A stretch of 64,000 bases of DNA, taken from NCBI RefSeq assembly GCF_002813915.1, contig NZ_CP019335.1, positions 2,215,777 to 2,279,776 of the forward strand. The letters are read 5' to 3'. Below are positions 9,417-17,782 of the stretch, one piece after another. The stretch comes from Tenacibaculum sp. SZ-18 (GTDB lineage Bacteria > Bacteroidota > Bacteroidia > Flavobacteriales > Flavobacteriaceae). The notes beneath the pieces are model-generated. The model saw only the letters and a program-made list of their open reading frames with translations, was not told where the DNA came from and did no database searches. The position numbers and the translations under genes were made by a program. Numbering within the stretch: the stretch's first letter is position 1; the number at the start of each line of letters is the position of its first letter.

Positions 9417-10439
9417 CTATGATTTAAGTTGACCAAATGCGAAAACTGCTGACTCATTAGCTGTACTTAAGAAAGCTCCTCCAATTGTATTATCTCTAGA
9501 TATTTCATAGAAATCAACAATATCTTGAGCTTCTCCACCAGTAGATTGTGTATCTGCAACTTTTCTAGTAACATGTACCGCTAAAGGAGTGTTATAAATA
9601 GGATCAATCATAGTAGCGAAAAGACCAGCAGTTCCGTCAATGTTTCCATCACCTTTTCTGTTCTTAGAAGGAATCCAAGAAGACATTCCTACCATACCCT
9701 TCAACATTCCATAACCGAATCCACCGTAAGTCGCATTTGAAGCCTTTATTTCTTCAACTATAGTTAATCCACTTAGTTGAGCTGCTGTATTATCAGCATT
9801 TGAAACTCCATTAAAACCTAACTTTTGAAGATTTGCGAACATTCTCTGATCTGTAATTATATCATAAGCTCCATCATATCCGTTTGCACGCATTGCAGCT
9901 TGAATATTTTGACCTAAAAACTCCTTCTCCTCTGATGAATTTGTATTCTCATATACAAAACTAGTAGGGTTCCAAGTCATCAAAGTTTCATTACTTGCAA
10001 CCTGCGACTTGTTTAATGCTAACCAATCAATAATTGCTTGATTCTCGTCTCTATATAAGTTTAAAAGAGCGTTTCTAAGCTTATTGTTAAAAATCTCTTC
10101 ATAACTCATTTGATTTCTATCTGCCAATTTATGTGACACTTTAAAAACCTGAGATACTGTACTATAAGAAATATCTTTTTCCATCGTACTACCTAAATCT
10201 CCCATAGTGTGGTCAGCTTTTCTTGTATCACCTGAAGGTTGATAATCTCTAGCAAATAAAATTGCTTTTGTTGGTTGAGAATCTGACTTTTTCATCTCTT
10301 TTGAGTTTACAAACACTTGCGGTTCGTTCGCTCTGAAAACATTTAAAGCCCCTCTTTTTAATTCGCGCATTTCAGCCTCTTGAAAAGCTCCATTTGCTTT
10401 GGTGATTGCTTTTAAAAGCTCTGTTTGACTATATGACAT
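9417..10439 (-). CDS. Major capsid protein
   Basis: This 340-aa protein directly follows the scaffold gene, the usual order for HK97-fold capsids. The N-terminal 60 residues are helical (MSYSQTELLKAITKANGAFQ), followed by an Ala/Asn/Gly-rich mixed fold with a conserved-looking centre (NGYDGAYDIITDQRMFANLQ, the style of capsid A-domains) and a C-terminal beta segment. Length and composition match Bacteroidota phage capsids. Copy-number demand suggests it is the most highly expressed late gene, but no separate promoter is evident. Confidence 0.8.
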   Translation of the reverse strand: MSYSQTELLKAITKANGAFQEAEMRELKRGALNVFRANEPQVFVNSKEMKKSDSQPTKAILFARDYQPSGDTRKADHTMGDLGSTMEKDISYSTVSQVFKVSHKLADRNQMSYEEIFNNKLRNALLNLYRDENQAIIDWLALNKSQVASNETLMTWNPTSFVYENTNSSEEKEFLGQNIQAAMRANGYDGAYDIITDQRMFANLQKLGFNGVSNADNTAAQLSGLTIVEEIKASNATYGGFGYGMLKGMVGMSSWIPSKNRKGDGNIDGTAGLFATMIDPIYNTPLAVHVTRKVADTQSTGGEAQDIVDFYEISRDNTIGGAFLSTANESAVFAFGQLKS

Positions 10440-10451
10440 TTTTTATTTTTT

Positions 10452-11249
10452 TTAATCGTAAAACTCTGGATTATCCATAGCTAGTTCTTTCGCTCGTGCA
10501 ATAGCTTCTTCTCCTGCTGGATTAATTCCATCCTTTTCACATTGTTCAATAAATTGTTTGTAATTAACAGGTGTAGCACCTGCCGTATCATCTCCCCCTC
10601 TTCCTGGTTTAGATTTCTTTAACCAGTTTTTATCAGTCATGAACTGATTAAATACATCAACCATAGGAATGGGATTTTGCATTTTATCATCCTTTACTAA
10701 GTCTCCATTCAAATGAACTCCTTCTTCTGTAAAAGAATACCCTTGCGCTTGCATTTCTGTTAAGATAGTTTCACTTGACAGACCTACAGTATTCTGTGGA
10801 ATTGCCGCTAGAATAGTTTGTCGTTGTTTGAATGATTGGAAATCTCCAACTGCTTTATCTCGCTCTCCTTCTAAAGATGAAATAGTACCTTGAAGTTTAG
10901 TAATAGAATCCAATGCATCCTGAAGTTTAGCGTCTGGCTCAATCTTAGCTTCTGTATTTGCCTTACTTACAATTGCTCCTACAATCTTTGTAATATCTTT
11001 TCCTTCAACTTCTACTCCAGAAATGTCTTTTATCTTTTTCGCTGATCGGTCAAAACCAACTGTTACACCTTCGTCATAACCAACTTTTTTGATGTTCTCA
11101 TCTCTCGTAGATAATTCTTCATCTGTAAATGAGTTCAATTTTGGTAATTCAAACTTGATGTCGTTTTCTTTGTTTAATTCGGTCGCCAGTAACTTGGCAT
11201 CAACTTTTAGCGTATCTGCTAGACTTTTTATAAATTCTTCTCTTTTCAT
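10452..11249 (-). CDS. Capsid scaffolding protein
   Basis: This 265-aa acidic, helical protein lies just upstream of the capsid gene. A coiled coil is visible at about residues 105-145 (LQDALDSITKLQGTISSLEG then ERDKAVGDFQSFKQRQ), and a charged disordered C-terminal tail follows a Gly-rich linker (KPGRGGDD). This is the architecture of phage scaffolds that nucleate procapsid assembly. I see no protease motif. Confidence 0.7.
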   Translation of the reverse strand: MKREEFIKSLADTLKVDAKLLATELNKENDIKFELPKLNSFTDEELSTRDENIKKVGYDEGVTVGFDRSAKKIKDISGVEVEGKDITKIVGAIVSKANTEAKIEPDAKLQDALDSITKLQGTISSLEGERDKAVGDFQSFKQRQTILAAIPQNTVGLSSETILTEMQAQGYSFTEEGVHLNGDLVKDDKMQNPIPMVDVFNQFMTDKNWLKKSKPGRGGDDTAGATPVNYKQFIEQCEKDGINPAGEEAIARAKELAMDNPEFYD

Positions 11250-11261
11250 TCTGGAAAAAAA

Positions 11262-11588
11262 TTATTTTGTTAAACTAGAAACCAAAGCTTCTTTAACTTC
11301 AGCCTCTAAAGCTTCAATGGCTTTTAAAACTTTCTCTTCTCCAGTATTCTTATTAATCTTAGCAACACCTTCTAATTGGTTATAAGAATTAATGACTAAC
11401 TTTAAATCGAACTGCTTGTCATTTAGAACAATTAGTTTAGATTCTTCATTAGACTCTCTCTTTTCTAACTCGTAAGTAAATTCGTGCTTCTTACTTTTCG
11501 TTAATCTGTTCGCAGTCTCCTGGTTAATAGTTACTACACGACAAACCTGTCCTTTGTTGTCGATTTCTTTAAATCTTTTTTGTTTCAT
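11262..11588 (-). CDS. Phage head-region protein of unknown function (108 aa)
   Basis: A 108-aa highly charged protein between portal and scaffold, overlapping the portal end by 20 bp. It ends in a helical Glu/Lys-rich segment (KAIEALEAEVKEALVSSL). No family is recognised; it may help head assembly, judged only from its place. Confidence 0.45.
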   Translation of the reverse strand: MKQKRFKEIDNKGQVCRVVTINQETANRLTKSKKHEFTYELEKRESNEESKLIVLNDKQFDLKLVINSYNQLEGVAKINKNTGEEKVLKAIEALEAEVKEALVSSLTK

Positions 11589-13191
11589 CTTTGTATGATT
11601 TTGTATTAATAAATACCTCTAGATCTTTCTCTAATTCTTCCTTTCTTCCTAGTAATAATTGGGTTTCTGATTTAGATTTATACCATTCTTGGAAGTATAT
11701 CTTCTTTTTCTTTTCAATAGAATCAATGTTTAATTTTACCACTTCGTCAATAGTCATGAAGACAAAAGGTTCTATCTTCAGTAATTTCATCTGAATAGCA
11801 CATTCTTCCTCATTATTTGCGTAAAGTGATTGGATATATTCTTTGGTAAGATTTATTAAGAACACATAAGGCATTTTCTCAGCTTTTGCATTACATAACT
11901 TCTTCCATAAAACATCTGGGCTTTCGATTAAATATCTTCTTCCGTAATTAATAGAACTACCTTTATACTGCGATTCGTAGTGAAAAACTCCATATAGATC
12001 AGTTACAAACTTTTCTAACTTTTCGAAATTATCAGTAACAGAGTGTAACTTGTCATTTATGGGTTGAACATCAATCACAGCCTCAGTTGCTGTCTTAGAT
12101 TGACCTTGAGATTCAATGGTATAATTTACATTCCAAAGTTCCTTGTATAACTCTTTCTTATGATCCTTTAAATCCTCTTTGTATTGTTTCCAAATATCAA
12201 GGTCTGGTGTTTCATGTCCTGAAAACTCTTTTAATACTGGACTTTCTTTATCAATAGGTAATGGAATCACTCGTTTGTCGGTTACATCACCTAAAGAACG
12301 TACACCTGTTCCATGGCATGAGGAGCATTCTACTTCTCCACCGTCTTCACCTCTGACAACACCTTCACCACTACATGTATTACAAGTTATACCGTATTCC
12401 CAATATTTAGAGAAACCAAATAATAGCTTGTGTTTTGAGTGTACTGAATTATCGTATAAAAATTTATTAGCTTTTTCAAGAGTGTTACTTACAAATGAAG
12501 ATTTTATTCCCGAAACATCGTCGAAAATATCCGAGACAACAATCGCAGGACACTCATTAAAATGGTTCTCGAATGTTTCCTCTTCAATTAACCTTACTGT
12601 ATCATTATCTTTTTCAAAGATGTAATCGTTAAGATCATCTACTACTCGATAATAAAATTTATCAGAGTCTTCATCCTTCTTGAATGGATTAAAAACAACA
12701 TATTCTACTTTTTGCCCAACTAGTTTATAATCATAAATAGATGTAATGCTTTTAAAAGTTGCTTTAGGATTCTCATTCTCTACCTCTATAAATATGATTC
12801 CGTTAGGATCAGTTATATACTTATTGAATATTTTCTTTTCTAACCACTTTCTAACATTTAGACCATGCGCAACATTGTTTAGCTCCTCTCTAAATTTATC
12901 TTTTGAGGAATTAGGTAACTCATAGCGCTTTGTTCCTCCTTTGGCAGAAAATACTTTAGTAGTTGGATTTAATAAAGAATTATATAAACCTTTGTTTGAC
13001 TCTATAATTTTAGATCCTACTTTAATTTGTAAGTCAGTCTCATAATCTTTTAGCGAAGCAAGATGTTCATGTACCCCAACAGCATTAACATGCATATTCA
13101 ACTCGTTATGCTGCTTTATTGCCTCAGTAATTGATGCTTTATTAGGGTTGCTTTTGATTATTTCAATTATCTCTTCAGTAGATAATGTCAT
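11569..13191 (-). CDS. Portal protein with embedded CxxCxGxG zinc-finger-like insert
   Basis: This protein of about 540 aa follows the large terminase, the slot of the portal ring through which DNA is packaged. I prefer ATG at 13191 over a TTG two codons upstream. Length and the long C-terminal helix (EKKKKIYFQEWYKSKSETQL) suit a portal. At about residues 270-297 it carries two CxxCxGxG motifs (CNTCSGEG and CSSCHGTG), the DnaJ zinc-finger pattern, which should bind one zinc ion. The stretch TIESQGQSKTATEAVID resembles the portal wing/stem region. Portal identity is strong from order but not proven by motif. Confidence 0.78.
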   Translation of the reverse strand: MTLSTEEIIEIIKSNPNKASITEAIKQHNELNMHVNAVGVHEHLASLKDYETDLQIKVGSKIIESNKGLYNSLLNPTTKVFSAKGGTKRYELPNSSKDKFREELNNVAHGLNVRKWLEKKIFNKYITDPNGIIFIEVENENPKATFKSITSIYDYKLVGQKVEYVVFNPFKKDEDSDKFYYRVVDDLNDYIFEKDNDTVRLIEEETFENHFNECPAIVVSDIFDDVSGIKSSFVSNTLEKANKFLYDNSVHSKHKLLFGFSKYWEYGITCNTCSGEGVVRGEDGGEVECSSCHGTGVRSLGDVTDKRVIPLPIDKESPVLKEFSGHETPDLDIWKQYKEDLKDHKKELYKELWNVNYTIESQGQSKTATEAVIDVQPINDKLHSVTDNFEKLEKFVTDLYGVFHYESQYKGSSINYGRRYLIESPDVLWKKLCNAKAEKMPYVFLINLTKEYIQSLYANNEEECAIQMKLLKIEPFVFMTIDEVVKLNIDSIEKKKKIYFQEWYKSKSETQLLLGRKEELEKDLEVFINTKSYKDETKKI

Positions 13192-13212
13192 TGACAAACA
13201 GTTTTAAAATAA

Positions 13213-13239
13213 AAATCCTACTCATGGTGAATAGGATTT
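13213..13239 (-). terminator. Terminator-like hairpin between terminase and portal genes
   Basis: On the minus strand an 8-bp stem (AAATCCTA / TAGGATTT) with an 11-nt loop is followed by TTATTTT, as in an intrinsic terminator. A wider pairing, CAGTTTTAA near 13199 with TTAAAACTG near 13250, encloses it. It may separate or attenuate transcription between the terminase and the portal gene that starts just downstream. Confidence 0.4.
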
Positions 13240-13322
13240 CTATGCTTATTAAAACTGATAGGTTGCCCATTACACCAATGTGTATCAGAGTAATAAGCAA
13301 TACAAATATATGAATTATTTTC

Positions 13323-13345
13323 TTATTTAGAATTATTCTAAATAA
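13323..13345. repeat. Perfect 10-bp AT-rich inverted repeat after terminase
   Basis: TTATTTAGAA and TTCTAAATAA are separated by 3 nt, directly downstream of the large terminase stop. It could be an mRNA 3' hairpin or a protein-binding site. AT content is high, so pairing is modest. Confidence 0.35.
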
Positions 13346-13350
13346 TATTT

Positions 13351-14880
13351 TTAATGACTATTAATTGGCTTGGAAACGATGTGTTTTTTTCTTTTACCCA
13401 AGTACTTGTTGTATTCAAGTTTATAGTACTCACAAATAAAATAGTCGTCTGTATCTGTTAGATGTCCATATTTTTCGTAGGTGATTTTTGTTACAGGATC
13501 TTTAGTCCTTTGTTTTAGTTTAGTTCCGTCGGGAGCTTCTTTAACACTTTCGTAATCTTCTATAGTTTTGGTGCAATTATCTGAAATGAGATATTCAATA
13601 CCGAAGATATTCTCTTCAAAGATTTCATTAATAAAGTTTCCTCTACTACTTACACTTGGATTTTTAGATGGTAACCTTCTTGTAATAGTATAGCCATCCG
13701 ATTTTAAACTATCTTCTATCAAAGTAAAGAAGTTCTCCCCTTGCTTTAATTTACTATCTCCTTTTAAACTGGTTCTATCCCCATATAGAAAAACCTTTTC
13801 TCTATTTGGTGGATATTTACGTTTGAATTCTTTCAATACATGAGCCAATGAATTATTAGGATGCTCTAAACATATCTCGTCAATCTTCCATGACCTTAGA
13901 CCACTAGCCTGATAAATAGATAAGGATAAATACGGATGCAAATTTTCATCGAAGGAAATATGTAGTGGTTTATTTGATTCATAAGGTATTCTATCAGTAA
14001 CATGTTTTTCAGCTTTAAACTTCTTATAAAACTCACCTCCTTTATTAAGTTTACCCCAATTACCTAAAGCATATATTGAATAAAAATTATAATCCGTCTT
14101 TTTATCATGATCAAAATCTGCTATGGTTTGAATATCTATAAAGCCAAAGCTTTTACACGGAGAACCAACAACCCAAAAGTTATTTAGATAAGTTGATTTG
14201 ATAACTACAAAATTCGGTGGATATTCCTCTCCATTGACTTTTATTTTCCCTCCTTCCCATTTCTCCGAAACATGAGTATATTTTTCTTCAACATTCAGTC
14301 TTAAGACTCCATTATGATCTACCAAAGATTTAGAAAGTTGGTTTTGCTCTTCCATATCAAAAACCTTCTTCTTAATCCAATGTTCTTTATTGATAGGATT
14401 AAACATACAAACAATCTGCTGTCCTTCTATTCCTCTTAAACGCTTTCTAATCTGCTTGAAGTCTGCATAATCAAACTCAGACACTTCTTCTAACACAACC
14501 CTCTTAAACGATGAAATTCCTTTTATTTTTTCAGGATCATCTAATCCTTTAAATACAATTTGACTTCCATTGACACACTTAATCTTCTTTGCTTGACAAT
14601 TGAAGAACCTATCGAGTTTTAAATCATAAATAATGTTCTTAAAGTCCTTGTAAATCGTCTCATCAATAGTTGCTGATACTTTTCTAAAAACTAATGTATC
14701 TGAATTCTCTATTAAACATCCAATTATTAGAATAGCCTGTGCAACAGAATAAGATTTTGCTGAAGAAGAGCCTCCATAACACCAAATAAATCTTCTGTAT
14801 ATGTTGGTAAGCTCTTTCTCTAAATGATGAAAGTTAGGATTAAATAACTTCCAATTGAATTTTAATTTAACCTTTGGCAT
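13351..14880 (-). CDS. Terminase large subunit
   Basis: This 509-aa DNA-packaging motor has an N-terminal ATPase: Walker A GGSSSAKS at residues 36-43 and a Walker B-type strand with catalytic carboxylates (VVLEEVSEF, 128-136). The C-terminal RNase H-like nuclease is indicated by HISFDENLHPY (about 306-316), LYGDRTS and the late acidic pair in TDTDDYF. It translocates DNA into the prohead through the portal and cuts the concatemer. Its start is four bases from the stop of the small subunit, so the two are cotranslated. Confidence 0.92.
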   Translation of the reverse strand: MPKVKLKFNWKLFNPNFHHLEKELTNIYRRFIWCYGGSSSAKSYSVAQAILIIGCLIENSDTLVFRKVSATIDETIYKDFKNIIYDLKLDRFFNCQAKKIKCVNGSQIVFKGLDDPEKIKGISSFKRVVLEEVSEFDYADFKQIRKRLRGIEGQQIVCMFNPINKEHWIKKKVFDMEEQNQLSKSLVDHNGVLRLNVEEKYTHVSEKWEGGKIKVNGEEYPPNFVVIKSTYLNNFWVVGSPCKSFGFIDIQTIADFDHDKKTDYNFYSIYALGNWGKLNKGGEFYKKFKAEKHVTDRIPYESNKPLHISFDENLHPYLSLSIYQASGLRSWKIDEICLEHPNNSLAHVLKEFKRKYPPNREKVFLYGDRTSLKGDSKLKQGENFFTLIEDSLKSDGYTITRRLPSKNPSVSSRGNFINEIFEENIFGIEYLISDNCTKTIEDYESVKEAPDGTKLKQRTKDPVTKITYEKYGHLTDTDDYFICEYYKLEYNKYLGKRKKHIVSKPINSH

Positions 14881-14884
14881 TAAT

Positions 14885-15304
14885 CTAATCTTCGTCGTCT
14901 CCTACGTAAAATTCAGTTATATCTAGTCTAGTTTCTTTCTTATCTACTAGACCATTCAATCTTTGGGTAATGCTTGGATTTATTAATCCTGCCAATCCTT
15001 TTTCTATCTGATCCTTTCTTATTTCTCTTCTTATACGTGAACAGATAGGGAAATAATCTTTATAAGATTCATTCTTTCCTTCGAAATATTCTGTTAAGTC
15101 TGGATAGGTTATTTCTGTATGATTCATTACAAAACACTCGAAACCTTCCATAGTTAAAGCTCTTGTATATTCTCTATTAACTACTTCCGCATCCTTTCCT
15201 ACCCAATCCTTTCTAGTTAATGGATTTGTATCTACATCTTCTTTATACTGAGTGAAGAGTTCCCACATTCTCTCAGGAGTCTCTATGTATTTGTTTTTTC
15301 CCAT
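14885..15304 (-). CDS. Terminase small subunit
   Basis: This 139-aa protein matches the small-terminase type common in Bacteroidota phages: an N-terminal YIETPERMWELF helix, a central TMEGFECFVM helix, the SRIRREIRKDQIEKGLAGL segment and the NPSITQRLNGLVDK segment. It recognises the packaging start site and loads the large subunit. The start codon shares its last base position with the stop of a tiny upstream ORF (15304-15363). The order HNH, small subunit, large subunit, portal is typical. Confidence 0.88.
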   Translation of the reverse strand: MGKNKYIETPERMWELFTQYKEDVDTNPLTRKDWVGKDAEVVNREYTRALTMEGFECFVMNHTEITYPDLTEYFEGKNESYKDYFPICSRIRREIRKDQIEKGLAGLINPSITQRLNGLVDKKETRLDITEFYVGDDED

Positions 15305-15363
15305 TATTCTCTTCTTTTACGAATTGCTAATATGAAGATCATGTATAGTATTAATTCTAACAT
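15304..15363 (-). CDS. Candidate 19-aa membrane microprotein
   Basis: ATG at 15363 opens a 19-codon frame, MLELILYMIFILAIRKRRE, ending at 15304. It overlaps the stop of the 70-aa gene upstream and the first base of the small terminase start downstream, filling the gap exactly. One hydrophobic helix is followed by a strongly basic tail. It could be a leader peptide coupling translation or a small membrane protein. It is too short to be certain. Confidence 0.3.
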   Translation of the reverse strand: MLELILYMIFILAIRKRRE

Positions 15364-15569
15364 GCCTTTCTTGGAGGTTCAATTCCGTTTTCTTTTAGAT
15401 TTTCCCCTAGTTCTTTATTGAAACTTACAAAATCGTTTGTCTCTTTGTTTTTAAAAATAATTGAAACTTCATCATAGTTATCTAATAGGTCCAACATTGC
15501 AAAACCAATTAATTGAGGATCTCTTGTCTCCTTTCCTTCTATGAATATTTTTTTATTGATTATTTCCAT
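15357..15569 (-). CDS. Small phage protein of unknown function (70 aa)
   Basis: This 70-aa soluble protein lies between the HNH nuclease and small terminase genes. It starts MEIINKKIFIEGKETRDPQL and ends PPRKAC. No family is recognised. Its orientation and spacing (20 bp after the HNH stop) place it in the packaging operon. Confidence 0.5.
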   Translation of the reverse strand: MEIINKKIFIEGKETRDPQLIGFAMLDLLDNYDEVSIIFKNKETNDFVSFNKELGENLKENGIEPPRKAC

Positions 15570-15589
15570 CTTTAGCTTTCTTTACTATG

Positions 15590-15922
15590 TTAATAGGTGT
15601 TTTCGCATACAGCTTCGTATGCCTTTATCTTTTGTAAAATGTATTCTTTGTCAAATGGGATTTTTCTTTTCTCTAAATATCTCATGTGAGCTTTAAAGAG
15701 AAATGACATGAAGTGTTTCTTATCTCCGTATTTAATATGCTCTTCTCTTGTTAGAGCTATTATATTTTCTATACGGTCTTTGTCTCCAGATGGATTCCCT
15801 CCCATACCTTTACATTCGATATGGTGTAAATCAACTCCTGGAGCATTAGATAGTTCCGAAGGTCTATAATCACAAAAATCTAAACCTAACGTTTTATGAT
15901 AAATTTGAATGTGCTTTTTCAA
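15590..15922 (-). CDS. HNH endonuclease
   Basis: This 110-aa nuclease carries an HNH motif: His33-His34 in DLHHIECKGMGG, Asn53 in DRIENIIALT and His62 in REEHIKYGDK. It probably binds one divalent metal and nicks DNA. HNH proteins encoded beside terminases assist genome cleavage during packaging in several tailed phages. It is the first gene of the leftward late operon. It lacks the extra Cys pairs of McrA-type zinc HNH proteins. Confidence 0.8.
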   Translation of the reverse strand: MKKHIQIYHKTLGLDFCDYRPSELSNAPGVDLHHIECKGMGGNPSGDKDRIENIIALTREEHIKYGDKKHFMSFLFKAHMRYLEKRKIPFDKEYILQKIKAYEAVCENTY

Positions 15923-15945
15923 CTGTGTTCTTTCTTAAAAAAAGA

Positions 15946-16021
15946 AGTCTGTTGAAGTCTGTGGAAAGCTGTTGTAAATAAATTAATTAAAACAGAAAAT
16001 GAAAACAAGTCAGTTGACTTG
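15946..16021. promoter_or_regulatory. Tandem 10-bp repeats and palindrome before the late operon
   Basis: Three contiguous 10-bp units (AAGTCTGTTG, AAGTCTGTGG, AAAGCTGTTG) occupy 15946-15975, followed by a 14-bp palindrome, AAGTCAGTTGACTT, at 16008-16021. They lie directly upstream of the first late gene. Helically phased repeats here could bind a late activator or be the site seen by the small terminase. Neither is shown by sequence alone. Confidence 0.4.
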
Positions 16022-16082
16022 ATTAACTAAGTAAATATAAGTAATAATTTCAAGACCAACTATATATTTATTAAAATAAAGA

Positions 16083-16214
16083 CTATTGTTCCGGGTAGAA
16101 AAAAGGTTCAATTCCTTCAGCATCATTCATTGGTTTTCCTCTTTTTTTTCTTACTGGATAATCAACGAACTTTTTACTAATAAAACTATATAATAACTGT
16201 AGCTGTATAGCCAA
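16083..16214 (-). pseudogene. Short open frame or gene remnant with AT-hook-like core (43 codons)
   Basis: A frame with no ATG at its beginning (a TTG at 16214 is the only early start) encodes a coding-looking C-terminus, VRKKRGKPMNDAEGIEPF, ending FYPEQ. RKKRGKP resembles the AT-hook core. It sits alone between the late operon and the rightward gene at 16247. It may be the surviving tail of a DNA-binding protein or a non-ATG small gene. Confidence 0.3.
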
Positions 16215-16246
16215 TATTTAGTTTGAATTTGGAAAGACTTATTAAC

Positions 16247-16540
16247 ATGCTACAAAATCAAGCAATCAATGCTACAAATTATAACGAACTTTGCAATATG
16301 TATTCAAAGTATTTCTCCAACGTAGTTAAAAGTCAAGGTGTGCCACACTTAAACGCTGATCAGTTTGTTCGCTATCAGAACATAATAGCATTAGAATATT
16401 TTATTAATCTTATAAAAAAGATTGGAGTATCGCACTCCTTATTTGGTCATGTTTCTAAAGCTGAAAAGAACTTGGAAAGACTTACTAAAAAACTATCTCC
16501 TGAAGAATTACTACAGGAGATGATTGAACTTTCTTATTGA
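16247..16540 (+). CDS. Small helical protein of unknown function (97 aa)
   Basis: A rightward gene in a leftward neighbourhood encodes a helical protein ending KKLSPEELLQEMIELSY. A TTG eight codons upstream is also possible; I prefer ATG at 16247. A fragment matching its last 16 codons recurs at 21232-21282, so the gene family has been copied or broken here. Function is unknown. It marks the left boundary of the accessory island. Confidence 0.5.
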   Translation: MLQNQAINATNYNELCNMYSKYFSNVVKSQGVPHLNADQFVRYQNIIALEYFINLIKKIGVSHSLFGHVSKAEKNLERLTKKLSPEELLQEMIELSY

Positions 16541-16555
16541 TGAAATAGAATTTCA
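16541..16555 (+). terminator. Small hairpin just after the 97-aa gene
   Basis: TGAAAT and ATTTCA pair around a 3-nt loop immediately after the stop. It is weak and lacks a U tract. It could be a transcript end or the left end of the IS110 element. Confidence 0.25.
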
Positions 16556-16623
16556 GTTGCAATTAATTATACACCACTTAAGTTAGCAATATATTAATTT
16601 TAGATTTATTAATCAGAAAGAAA

Positions 16624-16752
16624 AAAGCGTAGAATAAGGTTATGATACACCGAGAAACCTAGATTTCGTCAACATTGATAATCCCTATGCTTTACTATTT
16701 TAAATTCGTTCAGTTCTATGAGAATATTATCTCGATTTTAAGTTGTTGAATT
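16624..16752 (+). ncRNA. Candidate IS110 bridge RNA (two stem-loops with internal loops)
   Basis: The 243-bp non-coding flank upstream of the transposase folds into two consecutive stem-loops. The first has AAAGCGTAG (16624-16632) paired with CTATGCTTT (16685-16693), continued by GGTTAT (16638-16643) with ATAATCC (16678-16684, one bulge). The second has AATTCG (16703-16708) with TGAATT (16747-16752) and an inner TGAGA/TCTCG hairpin (16719-16734). Large internal loops lie inside each. IS110 elements of the non-IS1111 group encode a bridge RNA in this flank, with target- and donor-binding loops in such stems. The guide bases are not assigned. Confidence 0.5.
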
Positions 16753-16783
16753 GTCAATAGTTTTCTTTCTAATCTTTTTTTCT

Positions 16784-17749
16784 ATGAATAAAAATACAGT
16801 ATATTTTGGTATTGATGTAAGTAAAGATGTTTTAGATGTTTATGATCATCAAGGTAATTTTCATCAGTTTAGTAATTCAATTAGGGGTTTTAAAAAGCTA
16901 TTAAAAATGACTTCATATTCCAGTATATGTGTTATGGAGTCAACAGGTTATTATCATGTTCGTTTAGCATATTTTTTATTGGAAAATGGAGTTGGAGTTT
17001 GTGTTGAAAATCCACTAAAGATTAAGCGTTATATTCAAATGAATCTTTCAAAAATAAAGACAGACAAGAGTGATGCAAAACAAATATATAATTATGCATT
17101 AAGTCAGTCGCCAAGTTTATGGAAAGGAGAGAGTAAAGTTCAACAGGAGTGCTTGCAAATAGTACGTTTATTAAGTGTTTATACGAAGCAGCGTACTCAG
17201 TTAAAGAATAAAATCCATGGAGAAGAAGTTTTAGGAATCCCGAGTAAATTTGTTTTGAGATCATTGAAGAAACAATTAAAATCGCTGAATAAAGAGGTTG
17301 TAAGTTTAGAAGAACTATTGACCCTAAAGGTAAAAGAAGAACACCAAAAAGAATTGAGTTTACTTACATCAATTCCAAGTATTGGTTCTAAAACAGCCTT
17401 AGCATTAATTGTATTTACCGATGGATTTCAACGATTTGATTCAGCAAAAGAATTATGTAGTTACGCAGGAATCACCCCTATCATTAGAGAGTCAGGTAGC
17501 AGTATAAAAGGGAAACCTAGAATTAGTAAAATAGGTAATACTAAACTCAGGAATTTATTATTCATGTGTAGTTTTAATGCTTATAAATATAATAAGGCTT
17601 GTAAGGCACTTTATCAACGTCTAGTAGCTAAAGGGAAGAGTAAGAAATTAGCATTAATAGCAGTGTGTAACAAGTTATTAAAACAGGCTTTTGCTATTGT
17701 AAAAAGTGGTTTGCCTTATGATGAAAACTTTGTGTCAAAATTAAGCTAA
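16784..17749 (+). mobile_element. IS110-family transposase (DEDD recombinase)
   Basis: The 321-aa product, from ATG at 16784, begins MNKNTVYFGIDVSKDVLDVY. Catalytic DEDD residues of the RuvC-like domain are visible: Asp11 (GIDVSK), Glu52 (VMESTG), Asp94 and Asp97 (KTDKSDAKQ). A coiled coil (residues 120-190) links to the C-terminal Transposase_20 domain (LLTSIPSIGSKTALALIVF) with the catalytic-serine motif RESGSSIKG near Ser237. IS110 enzymes move a circular intermediate with RNA guidance and leave no clear terminal inverted repeats, so exact ends are not defined. The left flank holds the candidate bridge RNA; only 33 bp separate its stop from the next gene. The reading frame is intact. Confidence 0.9.
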
Positions 17750-17782
17750 AAATGCTTGTTTTTTATCTCAGTTCTTTGTTAC

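Noticed and set aside
12179..12625. 148-codon plus-strand frame
   Set aside because: It is antisense to the portal gene, has no coding-like features or leader, and the portal frame is clearly the real one.
13246..13340. Peptide-like minus-strand frame with CIAYYSDTHWCNGQP
   Set aside because: It reads like protein, but there is no ATG or other good start after the upstream stop and it ends within the terminator stem; too little to annotate as a gene.
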